Shown piece after piece: positions 17,177-25,200 of a stretch of 64,000 nt of DNA (position 1 is its first letter; the number at the start of each line of letters is the position of its first letter). Under the pieces are notes generated by a model that saw nothing but the letters and a program-made list of their open reading frames with translations, had not been told where the DNA came from and did not search any database. This DNA comes from Exiguobacterium acetylicum (GTDB taxonomy: Bacteria; Bacillota; Bacilli; Exiguobacteriales; Exiguobacteriaceae). The position numbers and the translations under genes are program-made. The stretch lies in NCBI RefSeq assembly GCF_022170825.1, contig NZ_CP081878.1, forward strand, positions 150,001 to 214,000. The letters are read 5' to 3'.

Positions 17177-17202
17177 GTTTTCAGTATGAATGAGTAGGGT
17201 AA
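17177..17202 (+). promoter_or_regulatory. SigB-type promoter for the polyphosphate kinase gene
   Basis: GTTTTC (17177-17182) and GGGTAA (17197-17202) with 14-bp spacing fit the general-stress consensus GTTTAA-N12-15-GGGTAT at nine of twelve core bases or better. Located 37 bp before the start codon. Confidence 0.5.
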
Positions 17203-17238
17203 ATCCCCTTTAGAAGCAATTAAAGGAGGAGCCCTACT

Positions 17239-18090
17239 ATGAAACTGTCATCTTATCGTGTTAAGGAAGGCGAGCAGGTCTCGTTTTCGAATTACCCGAC
17301 ATCAGAAAAACATGAGATTTCGGAAGCGGAATTACGCGAGAAACGGATTCCGAAAAGTGTTGAAACCTTACAAGAGTTACACTGGCGTTTACATGCCGAA
17401 GAGAAAAACGGTGTTCTCGTCATCTTACAAGCGATTGACGCGGCGGGGAAGGATGAGGCGATTAGCTACATCTTTTCTAACTTGAATGCCCAAGGACTTC
17501 GGACGATTTCCGTTAAGAAACCGTCGGATACGGAACAAAAACACGACTATTTGTGGCGGATCCACGAAGGGCTACCGGAAAAAGGCGAAGTCGGTATCTT
17601 GAACCGTTCCTACTATGAGGAAGTCATTGCACCTCGGATCCATGATTTACTCGAGGAGGAAGAAAAACCAGACGGCGGAGACGTCTGGCAGATGCGCTAC
17701 CGTCAAATCAATGATTTCGAACGGTATCTCGTCGAGAACGGCTTTCGAGTCGTCAAGTTCTTGTTCCACGTCTCAAAAGAGGAACAACGACAACGGTTGT
17801 TGACTCGTCTGAAGGATCCGAAGAAAAACTTCGAATTCTCGTTCAGTGACATTGAGGAACGCAAGCACTGGGATGAATACCATGAGATTTTTGCTGAGCT
17901 TGTCTCGGCGACGTCGACATCGTATGCACCGTGGTACATCTTGCCGGCAGATGACGAATGGTATTCCCGCTATATCGTCACCGAAGTCATGAATGACGTC
18001 TTGAAGGAAATTGATCCGCAGTATCCGAAGTTATCGGAAGAGGATCAGGAACAGCTAGATGAAGCGATTAAACGATTGGAAAAAGAATGA
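17239..18090 (+). CDS. Polyphosphate:nucleotide phosphotransferase, PPK2 family (class III-like)
   Basis: 283 residues; ATG behind AAAGGAGGAGCCCTACT. The Walker A-like DAAGKDEA (residues 67-74, Lys71), the lid region HDYLWRIHEGLPEKGEVGI and the Walker B-like NRSYYEEV (122-129) define PPK2. The spacing and LQAIDAAGKDE..SYIFSNLNAQG text resemble class III enzymes, which phosphorylate both AMP and ADP with polyphosphate; the normal GxDxxGK glycine region is intact. A SigB-like promoter upstream suggests a role in stress, regenerating nucleotide triphosphates. The unit ends in a strong terminator. Confidence 0.88.
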   Translation: MKLSSYRVKEGEQVSFSNYPTSEKHEISEAELREKRIPKSVETLQELHWRLHAEEKNGVLVILQAIDAAGKDEAISYIFSNLNAQGLRTISVKKPSDTEQKHDYLWRIHEGLPEKGEVGILNRSYYEEVIAPRIHDLLEEEEKPDGGDVWQMRYRQINDFERYLVENGFRVVKFLFHVSKEEQRQRLLTRLKDPKKNFEFSFSDIEERKHWDEYHEIFAELVSATSTSYAPWYILPADDEWYSRYIVTEVMNDVLKEIDPQYPKLSEEDQEQLDEAIKRLEKE

Positions 18091-18092
18091 TC

Positions 18093-18128
18093 AAAAACAC
18101 CGCCGATGACGTCATCGGCGGTGTTTTT
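18093..18128. terminator. Bidirectional terminator, perfect 36-base palindrome
   Basis: Arms of 18 bases (18093-18110 and 18111-18128) pair perfectly with A and T tracts at the ends, serving the PPK2 gene and the convergent permease gene. Confidence 0.92.
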
Positions 18129-18131
18129 TGG

Positions 18132-19475
18132 TTAGAGCCCAGGTAAGATCCCTGTGAATAGGCTTAAGAGGAAGACTGTAGCGAGCGCTGTTAAACCAGC
18201 GATAAAGCCACCGCCCGTCCAAGCAAGGAGTGTTTGGGGAATCGTCAATTTACCAAACCGGTTGACGACCCAGAATCCAGAATCATTAGGTAAGGAAAGT
18301 CCAATGCCACCAGCACAAATCGCTAGACCGAGAAGAATTGGTGAGACGCCTAACTCTCCAACCATCGGACCGAGAATACTTGAAGTCGTGACGAGGGCGA
18401 CCGTCGCTGATCCAAGTGAGGCTCGAAGGATTTGTGAAAAGATGAATGCCAGCAAGAGTACCGGAATGCTCCAGTTTTGCATCGTCGTAATGAGATGATC
18501 CCCAATACCACTATTGTTGATGACGGCACCAAACGCACCACCGGCTCCAGTAATCAAGATGATGATTCCGGCTGAACTGATTGCTTCTGAGTATAAGCGT
18601 GTGTTCGGGATTGCGATGTATGGACGTAATAAGATGACAGCAGCAAAGACACTGATTAATAAGGCAACGTTTTTCTCACCGATGAAGCCAAAGAACGTCG
18701 CAATCGACGTTCCGGGAAATAGCAGTTGAGAGACCGTATTCAATAAGATCAGGACGATGGGTAAAGCTAACATGAAGAAGCTAAGCCCTGTACCGATTTC
18801 TTTTTTCGGTAAATCTGCTGGGTCGATCGACAATTCTTCGATATCACCAGAATGCTTAATTCGTTTCCCGATGAACATACCATAGAGGTAACCACCTACG
18901 AGAGTAGCGGGAATCGCGACGATGATACCGTATAAAATGAAGAAGCCAAGCTCTGATCCTGTATTTTCTGCGACAACGAGTGGTCCAGGTGTCGGGGCGA
19001 TCATGTTATGCGAGACGATTAGACCGACGCCGAGTGCCGTAACGAAACTAACGACAGAAATCCCTGTTTTAGAAGAGAGCGAACGAATCAACCCACTTAA
19101 GATGACGAAGGCGGCATCGAAAAAGACAGGAATCGAAACCGCTGTTCCAGTTAAGGCAAGTCCAGCAGAGGATTTTTTAGGTCCGAACACATTCAAGACA
19201 GCTTGGGCGATCTTTTCGACGGCACCGGATGCACCGAGAAACTGACCGAAGATGACACCAAGACCAATCAGGATTCCGACACCCGCGAGTGTGTTACCAA
19301 AACCAGTCGTAACGACGGATGCGACTTCTTTGACGGGCATACCGATGGCTAAAGCGGTCAGGATGGAGATTGCTACAAGCGCAAGAAACGGTTCAATTTT
19401 AAGTTTTAAGATGGAAAAGAACAGTAGAGCTAGAGACAGAATAAAAATGACGACCAATAGATTACCCGTAACCAT
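18132..19475 (-). CDS. GntP-family gluconate/sugar-acid permease
   Basis: 447 residues; ATG 19475 fits the AAGGAG ribosome site better than the TTG just before it. About 12-13 hydrophobic helices cover the chain, with GntP motifs such as GFGNTLAGVGILIGLG, GASGAVEKIA and GGAFGAVINNSGIG. The family imports gluconate and related sugar acids by proton symport. It follows the DUF1537 kinase and GarR-like reductase genes in the same direction, the order of the ygbJ-ygbK...ygbN loci, so its substrate is probably a four-carbon sugar acid, glycerate or similar rather than gluconate. A cre-like site precedes it. Confidence 0.88.
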   Translation of the reverse strand: MVTGNLLVVIFILSLALLFFSILKLKIEPFLALVAISILTALAIGMPVKEVASVVTTGFGNTLAGVGILIGLGVIFGQFLGASGAVEKIAQAVLNVFGPKKSSAGLALTGTAVSIPVFFDAAFVILSGLIRSLSSKTGISVVSFVTALGVGLIVSHNMIAPTPGPLVVAENTGSELGFFILYGIIVAIPATLVGGYLYGMFIGKRIKHSGDIEELSIDPADLPKKEIGTGLSFFMLALPIVLILLNTVSQLLFPGTSIATFFGFIGEKNVALLISVFAAVILLRPYIAIPNTRLYSEAISSAGIIILITGAGGAFGAVINNSGIGDHLITTMQNWSIPVLLLAFIFSQILRASLGSATVALVTTSSILGPMVGELGVSPILLGLAICAGGIGLSLPNDSGFWVVNRFGKLTIPQTLLAWTGGGFIAGLTALATVFLLSLFTGILPGL

Positions 19476-19526
19476 CAAGATCTCTCCTTCATATCATGAA
19501 TTCCGATGAGGTGTTGAACACCTTAT

Positions 19527-19542
19527 TTGTATCCGCTTACAA
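19527..19542 (-). promoter_or_regulatory. cre-like site (CcpA) before the permease gene
   Basis: On the minus strand TTGTAAGCGGATACAA fits the cre consensus WTGNNARCGNWWWCAW fully. It lies four bases after the kinase stop and about 50 bp before the permease start, so it either controls an internal promoter or acts as a roadblock. An AGGTGTT/AACACCT hairpin follows it. Confidence 0.6.
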
Positions 19543-19546
19543 AATA

Positions 19547-20986
19547 TTAAGTGTGAAGTAGTTCAGCGACTTCTTTTAAAGTCGTCTTTGAGCCGACATT
19601 CCCTGGGAAGATGACATATGTCAGACCTGGAAACTTACTTTCTGATCCTGTTGTCCAGACCGGGATGCCGGGTTTGATTTGACCAGCGACAGTCGCTCGT
19701 TTGACGCGTAGACCAGTCGTCCCGATGTCACTTGATGTGATGCCACCTTTAGCGATGATGTAGCTTGGTCGTACATGTAAACGGGAGACGATACTCGTCA
19801 CAGCATCAGAAATTTTGATAGATAACTTCAATTCTTCTTCCTGTTGATTTTCGCCTAAATCGAGGCGTTCTCGTCTCGTATAGACGGCAACCGTCTGTCC
19901 CGACTCAATCAATTGTTCTGTCGTTGCGATAATCCGGTCGACTTCTTGTTTGAATTGCTCCGGCTGTAATACGAGATGGACATCAAACTCGATGAAATGA
20001 ATGAAGTCACACGTTTTTAACGCGGCTAATTGTTCCGTTGTTTTTTGGACATGTGATCCGACCATGATCAAACCACCCGGTGTCGTATCAGACAGAAGTT
20101 CTTCTCTCGTCAGGAGTGGACGCTGATCGATTCCACCGATGACTTTCGTGAAGGCTGCGGCCGTCCGGAATAAAAATCGCTTGCCCGCGTTCATGGCACG
20201 AATCAGTGCAATCGTTGCGACTTTGACATCGAGATAATCCGTTGCATTGATGATGATTTTATTAAAGTCTTGAGCGGTCATTAGTTGTGTAACAAGTGAA
20301 TCGAGACGGAGCTGTCGCAAATCCTTCAAGGATAGGGAGATGACAGCATCTGCTGTAAATGAACCACCCGATTTTTCTTCTGCCCACTCACCGAGATGTG
20401 AAGCGGAGTAACCGAATGTCCGGTCTTTTGCGAACTCTGTTTGTCCTGCTGGAACGAGTATGTCTTCTTCAAGTACATAATGGACATCGTCAATCGTATA
20501 CCGACCGCCTTCTTGGAAGAACGGCATCAGAATTTCACCATCGAAGGAATCACTCGACTTCTGCTCGAGTGTTTGGCGTAAAACATCCGTTTCGAGCGGA
20601 TAATGACCACGAAGCGTCGAATCACCACGACTAATTAAAATAAACGGCTGATTCCGTTGATCAGAGACGGCTTGGACGGTAGCGGCGATCTCTTCGTGAA
20701 CACGTTTTGTTTCTTCACGTGTAAATCCACGAGAATTCGTCAAAATAAAAAACATCGATTGGTCTTCGCTAAATCCGGCTTCGATACTTTCAGTTGTCCA
20801 GTCGGTATAGACAGAGACGCCATGGACAGTCTGCACACCTGTTGGATCATCATCGAGGATGATGATTTTATGAGGAAACTGACGTAATGCTTCAAGTAAC
20901 AATTCATCGACTACTGTTACATCCGGGAGGGATGGTAACTGGCTAAGTGTCGTTTTGCTTGGTAGTGTCGGGAATGTCGAAATCAT
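19547..20986 (-). CDS. Four-carbon acid sugar kinase family protein (DUF1537)
   Basis: 479 residues. The N-terminal domain (about 35-280) begins with ILDDDPTGVQTVHGV, the signature of D-threonate/D-erythronate/3-oxo-tetronate kinases, with TNSRGFT and SRGDSTLRGHYPLE downstream; the C-terminal nucleotide-binding domain (about 300-475) contains VGSHVQKTTEQL, ITSSDIGTTGLRV and IFPGNVGSKTTL. Such kinases phosphorylate four-carbon sugar acids in catabolism. The start lies only three bases after the stop of the reductase gene. Which acid is used is open: the partner here is a GarR-type reductase, and neither an aldolase (OtnC) nor a PdxA2-type dehydrogenase is present. Confidence 0.85.
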   Translation of the reverse strand: MISTFPTLPSKTTLSQLPSLPDVTVVDELLLEALRQFPHKIIILDDDPTGVQTVHGVSVYTDWTTESIEAGFSEDQSMFFILTNSRGFTREETKRVHEEIAATVQAVSDQRNQPFILISRGDSTLRGHYPLETDVLRQTLEQKSSDSFDGEILMPFFQEGGRYTIDDVHYVLEEDILVPAGQTEFAKDRTFGYSASHLGEWAEEKSGGSFTADAVISLSLKDLRQLRLDSLVTQLMTAQDFNKIIINATDYLDVKVATIALIRAMNAGKRFLFRTAAAFTKVIGGIDQRPLLTREELLSDTTPGGLIMVGSHVQKTTEQLAALKTCDFIHFIEFDVHLVLQPEQFKQEVDRIIATTEQLIESGQTVAVYTRRERLDLGENQQEEELKLSIKISDAVTSIVSRLHVRPSYIIAKGGITSSDIGTTGLRVKRATVAGQIKPGIPVWTTGSESKFPGLTYVIFPGNVGSKTTLKEVAELLHT

Positions 20987-20989
20987 CTG

Positions 20990-21880
20990 TTACACCTTCC
21001 TTACTTCAACGTGGGCTAATTTTTCGTAATATTGAATGATGCCGCCGTGATCGTCCGCAGCTTTCCCATCAATTTTCAACGCATGGAAAATTTCGACGAG
21101 TTGACTAGAGAGTGGTAAAGGAACACCGATCTCATGCGCTGTTTCCATGACATTCGTCATATCTTTCAAGTTAATATCGATGCGTCCACCGGCAACAAAG
21201 TTTCGTTCTAGAATTAACGGTACTTTCGCATCGAGTACGGCACTTCCAGCAAGTCCCCCGCGAATTGCTTGATACATCTTCTCTACATCGATGCCAGCTT
21301 TTGCAGCAAGTGTTAGTGCTTCAGACATCGCAGCAATATTTAAGTTAACGATGATTTGATTGGCAAGCTTTGCTGTGACACCACTTCCATTTTTTCCGAC
21401 GAGTGTAACGCTTGCACCGACGACTTCAAGTAGTGGTTTGACCGTTTCAAAGATTGTTTCCTTCCCACCGACCATGATGGAGAGTGTTCCGTCGATCGCT
21501 TTCGGTTCCCCACCACTAACTGGTGCATCGAGCATCTCGACGCCACGTAATGCTGCTTGATTCGCAATCTCGACCGAGGCGACCGGTGAAATCGAACTCA
21601 TATCAATTAGGATCGTTCCAGCGGTAGCAGTCTGTAGGAGACCGTTTTCTCCTAGGACGACTTGTTGAACGTGGTGCGACGCCGGTAACATCGTGATGAT
21701 GACATCACACGTTGCTCCCATGTCAGCAGGTGTACCGAATACCGCACCAGCTTGAACGAGTGTCTCGACACTTTCTGTATTTAAATCATTCACCGTTACG
21801 TCATAACCAGCGTTTAATATATTCAATGCCATCGGTTTCCCCATGATGCCTAAGCCAATAAATCCAACTCGTGTATTCAT
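20990..21880 (-). CDS. garR: Tartronate semialdehyde reductase-like dehydrogenase (GarR/GlxR)
   Basis: 296 residues; ATG 21880 after AAGGAGTTCGATGAG. The NAD-binding GLGIMGKPM (residues 8-16), DMSSISPVAS, DAPVSGGEPKAIDGTLSIMVGG and KLANQIIV (catalytic Lys) follow E. coli GarR (294 residues) nearly motif by motif, including GGLAGSAVLDAKVP. GarR reduces tartronate semialdehyde to D-glycerate. In combination with a DUF1537 kinase and a GntP permease, an LtnD-like role in oxidising a sugar acid at C2 is the alternative. First gene of the minus-strand operon. Confidence 0.87.
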   Translation of the reverse strand: MNTRVGFIGLGIMGKPMALNILNAGYDVTVNDLNTESVETLVQAGAVFGTPADMGATCDVIITMLPASHHVQQVVLGENGLLQTATAGTILIDMSSISPVASVEIANQAALRGVEMLDAPVSGGEPKAIDGTLSIMVGGKETIFETVKPLLEVVGASVTLVGKNGSGVTAKLANQIIVNLNIAAMSEALTLAAKAGIDVEKMYQAIRGGLAGSAVLDAKVPLILERNFVAGGRIDINLKDMTNVMETAHEIGVPLPLSSQLVEIFHALKIDGKAADDHGGIIQYYEKLAHVEVRKV

Positions 21881-21936
21881 CTCATCGAACTCCTTTTTAT
21901 AAAAAGATAGCGCTTTCATAAACTCTTTAACCGAAT

Positions 21937-21986
21937 TGTACACACTAAGTTCATTTTTGTATACAATTTATTTAAAAATGTATACA
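21937..21986. promoter_or_regulatory. Three operator copies at 21-bp steps (FadR-type regulator)
   Basis: TGTACACA at 21937-21944 and TGTATACA at 21958-21965 and 21979-21986 are spaced exactly 21 bp apart, that is two helical turns, so all three lie on one face of the DNA. Palindromes of the form TGTATACA in an AT-rich setting are typical of FadR/GntR regulators. They occupy the divergent region between the operon and its regulator gene, so autoregulation and operon control are likely. Confidence 0.65.
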
Positions 21987-22059
21987 AAAATAAGTCTCTT
22001 TCCAATTCCCAGTATTAAACTTATACTTTGAACTAAGAGAAAATCGAATGTAGGAGACG

Positions 22060-22683
22060 ATGGTAGTGGGGAAAAAAACGACACAATTAGCGTATGTTCA
22101 AGCTTACGAATATATCCGAGATCGAATCTTAAACGGAGAACTAGAACGTGGAACGAAGTTGGTCGAAGAACGTTTAGCAGAAGAAATCGGAATCAGTCGC
22201 ACACCAGTCAGAGACTCGATTCGAAAACTGGAGCAAGAAGGATTGATTAAACAAAAGCGCGTTGTTAATCCGAGCGACATGGATTTACGGGATATCTTTC
22301 AGGTCCGGATGTTGCTTGAAGGTTTCGCAGCTAGTCATTGTGCAATGTACATGCGAGAAGCAGATTTAGAGAAATTAAAACGATGCGTCGAAATCGGAAG
22401 AACGGGCGAACTCGAGGAAGTGATGGCAGCGAACAAGGAATTTCATGATATCATTGTCGCCGCAACGAATAATCCGGTCATGATCGACATCATTGACCGG
22501 ATGCAGTCCATCATCTACTTGTTCCGTAAGACAGTCGTCCATCATAAACGACCGCTCTTGATTGAAGAGCATGATGAGATCTATCAAGCGATTCTACAAC
22601 ATCAACCGGAAGAAGCTGAACGACTAATGAAGGCGCACCTTCAATTAGATTTAGAATTTTGTTTGAACTGGATGAAAGGGTGA
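22060..22683 (+). CDS. GntR-family regulator, FadR subfamily
   Basis: 207 residues from ATG 22060; GTG 22066 is better spaced from the AGGAG (22052-22056) and may be the true start. The winged helix domain (about 5-75) has YIRDRILNGELERGTKLVEERLAEEIGISRTPVRDSIRKLEQEGL, a textbook GntR text, and an all-helical FCD ligand-binding domain follows (about 85-205) with NKEFHDIIVAATNN. It is divergent from the sugar-acid operon and close to three operator-like repeats, so it most likely represses that operon and responds to one of its intermediates. Confidence 0.9.
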   Translation: MVVGKKTTQLAYVQAYEYIRDRILNGELERGTKLVEERLAEEIGISRTPVRDSIRKLEQEGLIKQKRVVNPSDMDLRDIFQVRMLLEGFAASHCAMYMREADLEKLKRCVEIGRTGELEEVMAANKEFHDIIVAATNNPVMIDIIDRMQSIIYLFRKTVVHHKRPLLIEEHDEIYQAILQHQPEEAERLMKAHLQLDLEFCLNWMKG

Positions 22684-22713
22684 ACGATTTTGATATCGTT
22701 CATCCTTTTTTTA
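22675..22713 (+). terminator. Terminator after the GntR gene
   Basis: Stem AAAGGGTGAACGAT/ATCGTTCATCCTTT with T7. Confidence 0.85.
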
Positions 22714-22805
22714 TATCACGACGCTTTCTCAGGACAAATGTCCTATTCAAATCAACACGACTCTCGTTAAATGAGAGTATCATGGAACATGAGAGGGGTA
22801 TGCAC

Positions 22806-23231
22806 ATGCGTGGTGTCTTATTTGCGATTGCCGGCGGATTTTTCTTGACGCTCCAAAGTGTCGCCAATGCCCGGATCAGTCAAACGATCGGGACGTGGCA
22901 AGCGGCGACGATCACCCAGATGACCGGATTCATCGTTGCGATTCTCTTAGCGATCGTGTTACGGGACCGCAGTTTTTCAGCGATGCGACGTGTCAAACCG
23001 CTTTATCTAGCAGGCGGTGCCTTTGCGGCGATCATTTTATTCAGCAATATGACGGCGGTCCACCGGATGGGTGTGACCTTGACGATTTCGCTCTTTTTAC
23101 TGGCACAATTGGCGCTTGCGTTATGGATTGACGGTAGAGGCTGGTTTGGTGTCATGAAGCGACGACTGCGTGGACCACAAATCATCGGAATCGTGATGAT
23201 GATCGCGGGGATCTTCATCTTAAAAAGCTAA
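22806..23231 (+). CDS. Small DMT transporter, YdcZ/DUF606 family (first copy)
   Basis: 141 residues from ATG 22806, chosen because GAGAGGGG lies at the right distance; earlier in-frame ATGs at 22782 and 22800 are too close or upstream of it. Five hydrophobic helices cover nearly the whole chain, starting GVLFAIAGGFFLTLQSVANARI and ending IIGIVMMIAGIFIL, the DUF606 pattern. These half-size drug/metabolite transporters probably work as dimers. It is separated from a second DUF606 gene only by a Crp/Fnr regulator, suggesting a heterodimeric transporter with its own regulator. Confidence 0.82.
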   Translation: MRGVLFAIAGGFFLTLQSVANARISQTIGTWQAATITQMTGFIVAILLAIVLRDRSFSAMRRVKPLYLAGGAFAAIILFSNMTAVHRMGVTLTISLFLLAQLALALWIDGRGWFGVMKRRLRGPQIIGIVMMIAGIFILKS

Positions 23232-23243
23232 GGGGGAAAAAGC

Positions 23244-23906
23244 GTGACAGACATTACGACCTATTTGGAACGCTATCAGTTAGAGCATGTCTTTGATGAA
23301 TCGTTACGCAAGGCGATGTACATCCAGACGTTTGCACCGGGTGAGACCTTGTGTCGGCAAGGTGATGTTGCGCATGAACTCTACCTGCTCGTCGAAGGGA
23401 AATTGAAGATCACACATATGTCGGCAACGGGGAAACGCCTCGTGTTGTCCTTCAAGCATCCGTTTGATCTCGTCGGCGATATTGAGTTCGTCAGGAAGAT
23501 CGATTTGATGAATACGGTCGAGGCGGTGACACCAGTGACCGTCTTACGGATTGCTTATCCGGATTTAGAAGAAGCGCGCTTACACCATTCCGCTTTCCTA
23601 TTATTTTTACTTGAAACGATCACGAAAAAATTTGAATTGAAATCGCATACGCTCAGCTTTAATCTGCTGTACCCGGTCGAAGTCCGGCTAGCTAGTTATT
23701 TACTGTCGATGACACCAAATACGGATGCTTTTGCAAGCAAGGAACTCGTCGATGCGGCAGATTTGATTGGAACCAGTTACCGTCATGTCAATCGTGTCTT
23801 ACGTCAGTTCGTCGACGACGGATTGATTCGTCGGACACAGCATACGATTGAAATCATTGATCGAGACGGGTTGATGGAGCGCGTTGGAGAAAGCATTTAC
23901 GAATGA
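23244..23906 (+). CDS. Crp/Fnr-family transcriptional regulator
   Basis: 220 residues; GTG start behind AAGGGGGAAAAAGC. The cyclic-nucleotide-binding-like domain covers about 20-125 (FAPGETLCRQGDVAHELYLLVEGKLKI), the dimer helix about 125-150 and a Crp-type helix-turn-helix at about 168-200 (DLIGTSYRHVNRVLRQFVDDGLI). The arginine needed for cAMP binding in the phosphate cassette is not obvious and there is no N-terminal Fe-S cysteine cluster, so the ligand is unknown. It sits between two DUF606 transporter genes in one operon and probably regulates them. Confidence 0.87.
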   Translation: MTDITTYLERYQLEHVFDESLRKAMYIQTFAPGETLCRQGDVAHELYLLVEGKLKITHMSATGKRLVLSFKHPFDLVGDIEFVRKIDLMNTVEAVTPVTVLRIAYPDLEEARLHHSAFLLFLLETITKKFELKSHTLSFNLLYPVEVRLASYLLSMTPNTDAFASKELVDAADLIGTSYRHVNRVLRQFVDDGLIRRTQHTIEIIDRDGLMERVGESIYE

Positions 23907-23918
23907 AAGAGGTGCGAC

Positions 23919-24389
23919 ATGGTTACGGGAATCATCCTTGCCCTTTGTGGGGGCATGCTCGTTTGTATTCAAAACACATTTAACGCTAAAGTCAAAGAAC
24001 ATGTCGGTGCTTGGGCAACGACGACGCTAGTCCTTGGACTCGGATTCCTCGCTTCACTGACAATTGGTTTGATTGTCGAAGGGTCGGAATTGTTTGTACT
24101 CGAACAGGCGGAAACTTGGTTTTGGTTTAGCGGGATCATTGGTGTCGGTGTCGTCCTTTGCGTGACACAAGGGGTTCAACAACTCGGACCGAGTCGTGCG
24201 ATTTCAATCGTCATGGTATCGCAAATCTTGTTTGCTCTACTGTGGGATACGCTCGGTTGGTTCGGTTTACAAGCCGTTCCGTTTACATGGACGAAAGCGC
24301 TCGGTGTGCTACTGATTGGTGGCGGCGTGCTGTTATTTCAACTGGGCGGGAAAACAACGACTGTACAACACGTACGTAAAGGAGCTTGA
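23919..24389 (+). CDS. Small DMT transporter, YdcZ/DUF606 family (second copy)
   Basis: 156 residues; ATG after GAAAGAGGTGCGAC. Five predicted helices, beginning GIILALCGGMLVCIQNTFNAKV, which aligns with GVLFAIAGGFFLTLQSVANARI of the first copy, so the two are paralogues. It starts 12 bp after the regulator gene and ends just before the ribosome site of a HAD hydrolase gene. A transporter made of both DUF606 proteins is likely; the substrate is unknown. Confidence 0.82.
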   Translation: MVTGIILALCGGMLVCIQNTFNAKVKEHVGAWATTTLVLGLGFLASLTIGLIVEGSELFVLEQAETWFWFSGIIGVGVVLCVTQGVQQLGPSRAISIVMVSQILFALLWDTLGWFGLQAVPFTWTKALGVLLIGGGVLLFQLGGKTTTVQHVRKGA

Positions 24390-24391
24390 AC

Positions 24392-25093
24392 ATGTTTTAC
24401 AAAACGGTATTATTCGATATTGACCATACACTACTCGATTTTGAAGCGACGGAACGGATTGCCTTTCGCCGTCTGCTTGAGCAACAAGATTTAGAGTGGA
24501 CATCGGAGCGAGAAGCGCGCTACAAGGAAATCAATCAAGCGCTCTGGAAAGCACTCGAACGGGGTGAAGCGACACGTGAGCAAGTCATTCACTCGCGATT
24601 CGTGACGTTCTTTGCGGAAGAAGGACGAGAAGTCGACGGACGAAAAGTTGACGAAACGTATCGCAGTTATCTCGCACAAGGAACAGAGTTGATTCCTGGT
24701 GCGACTGCGCTGCTTGAGCAGCTAGAGGGGAACATCGAAATGTACGTCGTCACGAATGGGATTTCGAAGACGCAACGGGCGCGACTCGATGGTGCCGGAT
24801 TAACAGATTTCTTTGAAACAATTTTCGTTTCAGAAGAGACGGGTTTTCAAAAGCCGATGATAGGGTTCTTTGATCACGTGTTCGCGCGGATTCCGCAATT
24901 TGATCCGACTCGAACGATCATTGTTGGTGATTCCTTATCGGCCGATATTGCAGGTGGGAATCAAGCCGGTATCGCGACGTGTTGGTTTAACCCAGAAGGA
25001 AAATCAGCAACGGATATTAAGCCGGCGTTTACGATTACCTCTTTAGCCGAACTACCTGCGTTGCTTGAGAATGCAAAAGTCCTTCAATCATGA
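24392..25093 (+). CDS. yjjG: HAD hydrolase, YjjG-type pyrimidine nucleotidase
   Basis: 233 residues from ATG 24392 (AAAGGAG seven bases upstream). HAD motif I FDIDHTLLDFE gives nucleophile Asp9 and acid Asp11; motif II VTNG near 127, motif III Lys (FQKPMIGFFDHVF) and motif IV VGDSLSADIAGGNQAGI are all there. The TLLDFEATE text and the FQKP...VF segment follow YjjG, a phosphatase that removes non-canonical pyrimidine nucleotides such as 5-fluoro-dUMP. It is cotranscribed with the DUF606 cassette. Confidence 0.83.
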   Translation: MFYKTVLFDIDHTLLDFEATERIAFRRLLEQQDLEWTSEREARYKEINQALWKALERGEATREQVIHSRFVTFFAEEGREVDGRKVDETYRSYLAQGTELIPGATALLEQLEGNIEMYVVTNGISKTQRARLDGAGLTDFFETIFVSEETGFQKPMIGFFDHVFARIPQFDPTRTIIVGDSLSADIAGGNQAGIATCWFNPEGKSATDIKPAFTITSLAELPALLENAKVLQS

Positions 25094-25120
25094 ATCGATT
25101 TAGCCGATAGGAAAGAGAAG

Positions 25121-25194
25121 GAAAGGGGGCGATCACCGTGCAACGATGTGATCAACAGACGCTGGAGGTAACTCCCGTCTAACTAAAAGGGGAA
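25121..25194 (+). promoter_or_regulatory. Structured leader with a possible 14-codon peptide before the GNAT gene
   Basis: GTG at 25138 opens a frame of 14 codons (MQRCDQQTLEVTPV) behind GAAAGGGGG. Within it lie GATCAC/GTGATC arms (25131-25136, 25147-25152) and a hairpin AGACG-CT-GGAG-GTAA-CTCC-CGTCT with a GNRA loop ending at about 25181, directly before the GNAT ribosome site. It may be a leader-peptide control element; no known family is recognised. Confidence 0.3.
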
Positions 25195-25200
25195 ATGAAC

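Noticed and set aside
21937-21986. A CRISPR-like or tandem repeat
   Set aside because: The three 8-bp units at 21-bp steps are too short and lie in a divergent promoter; an operator array explains them.
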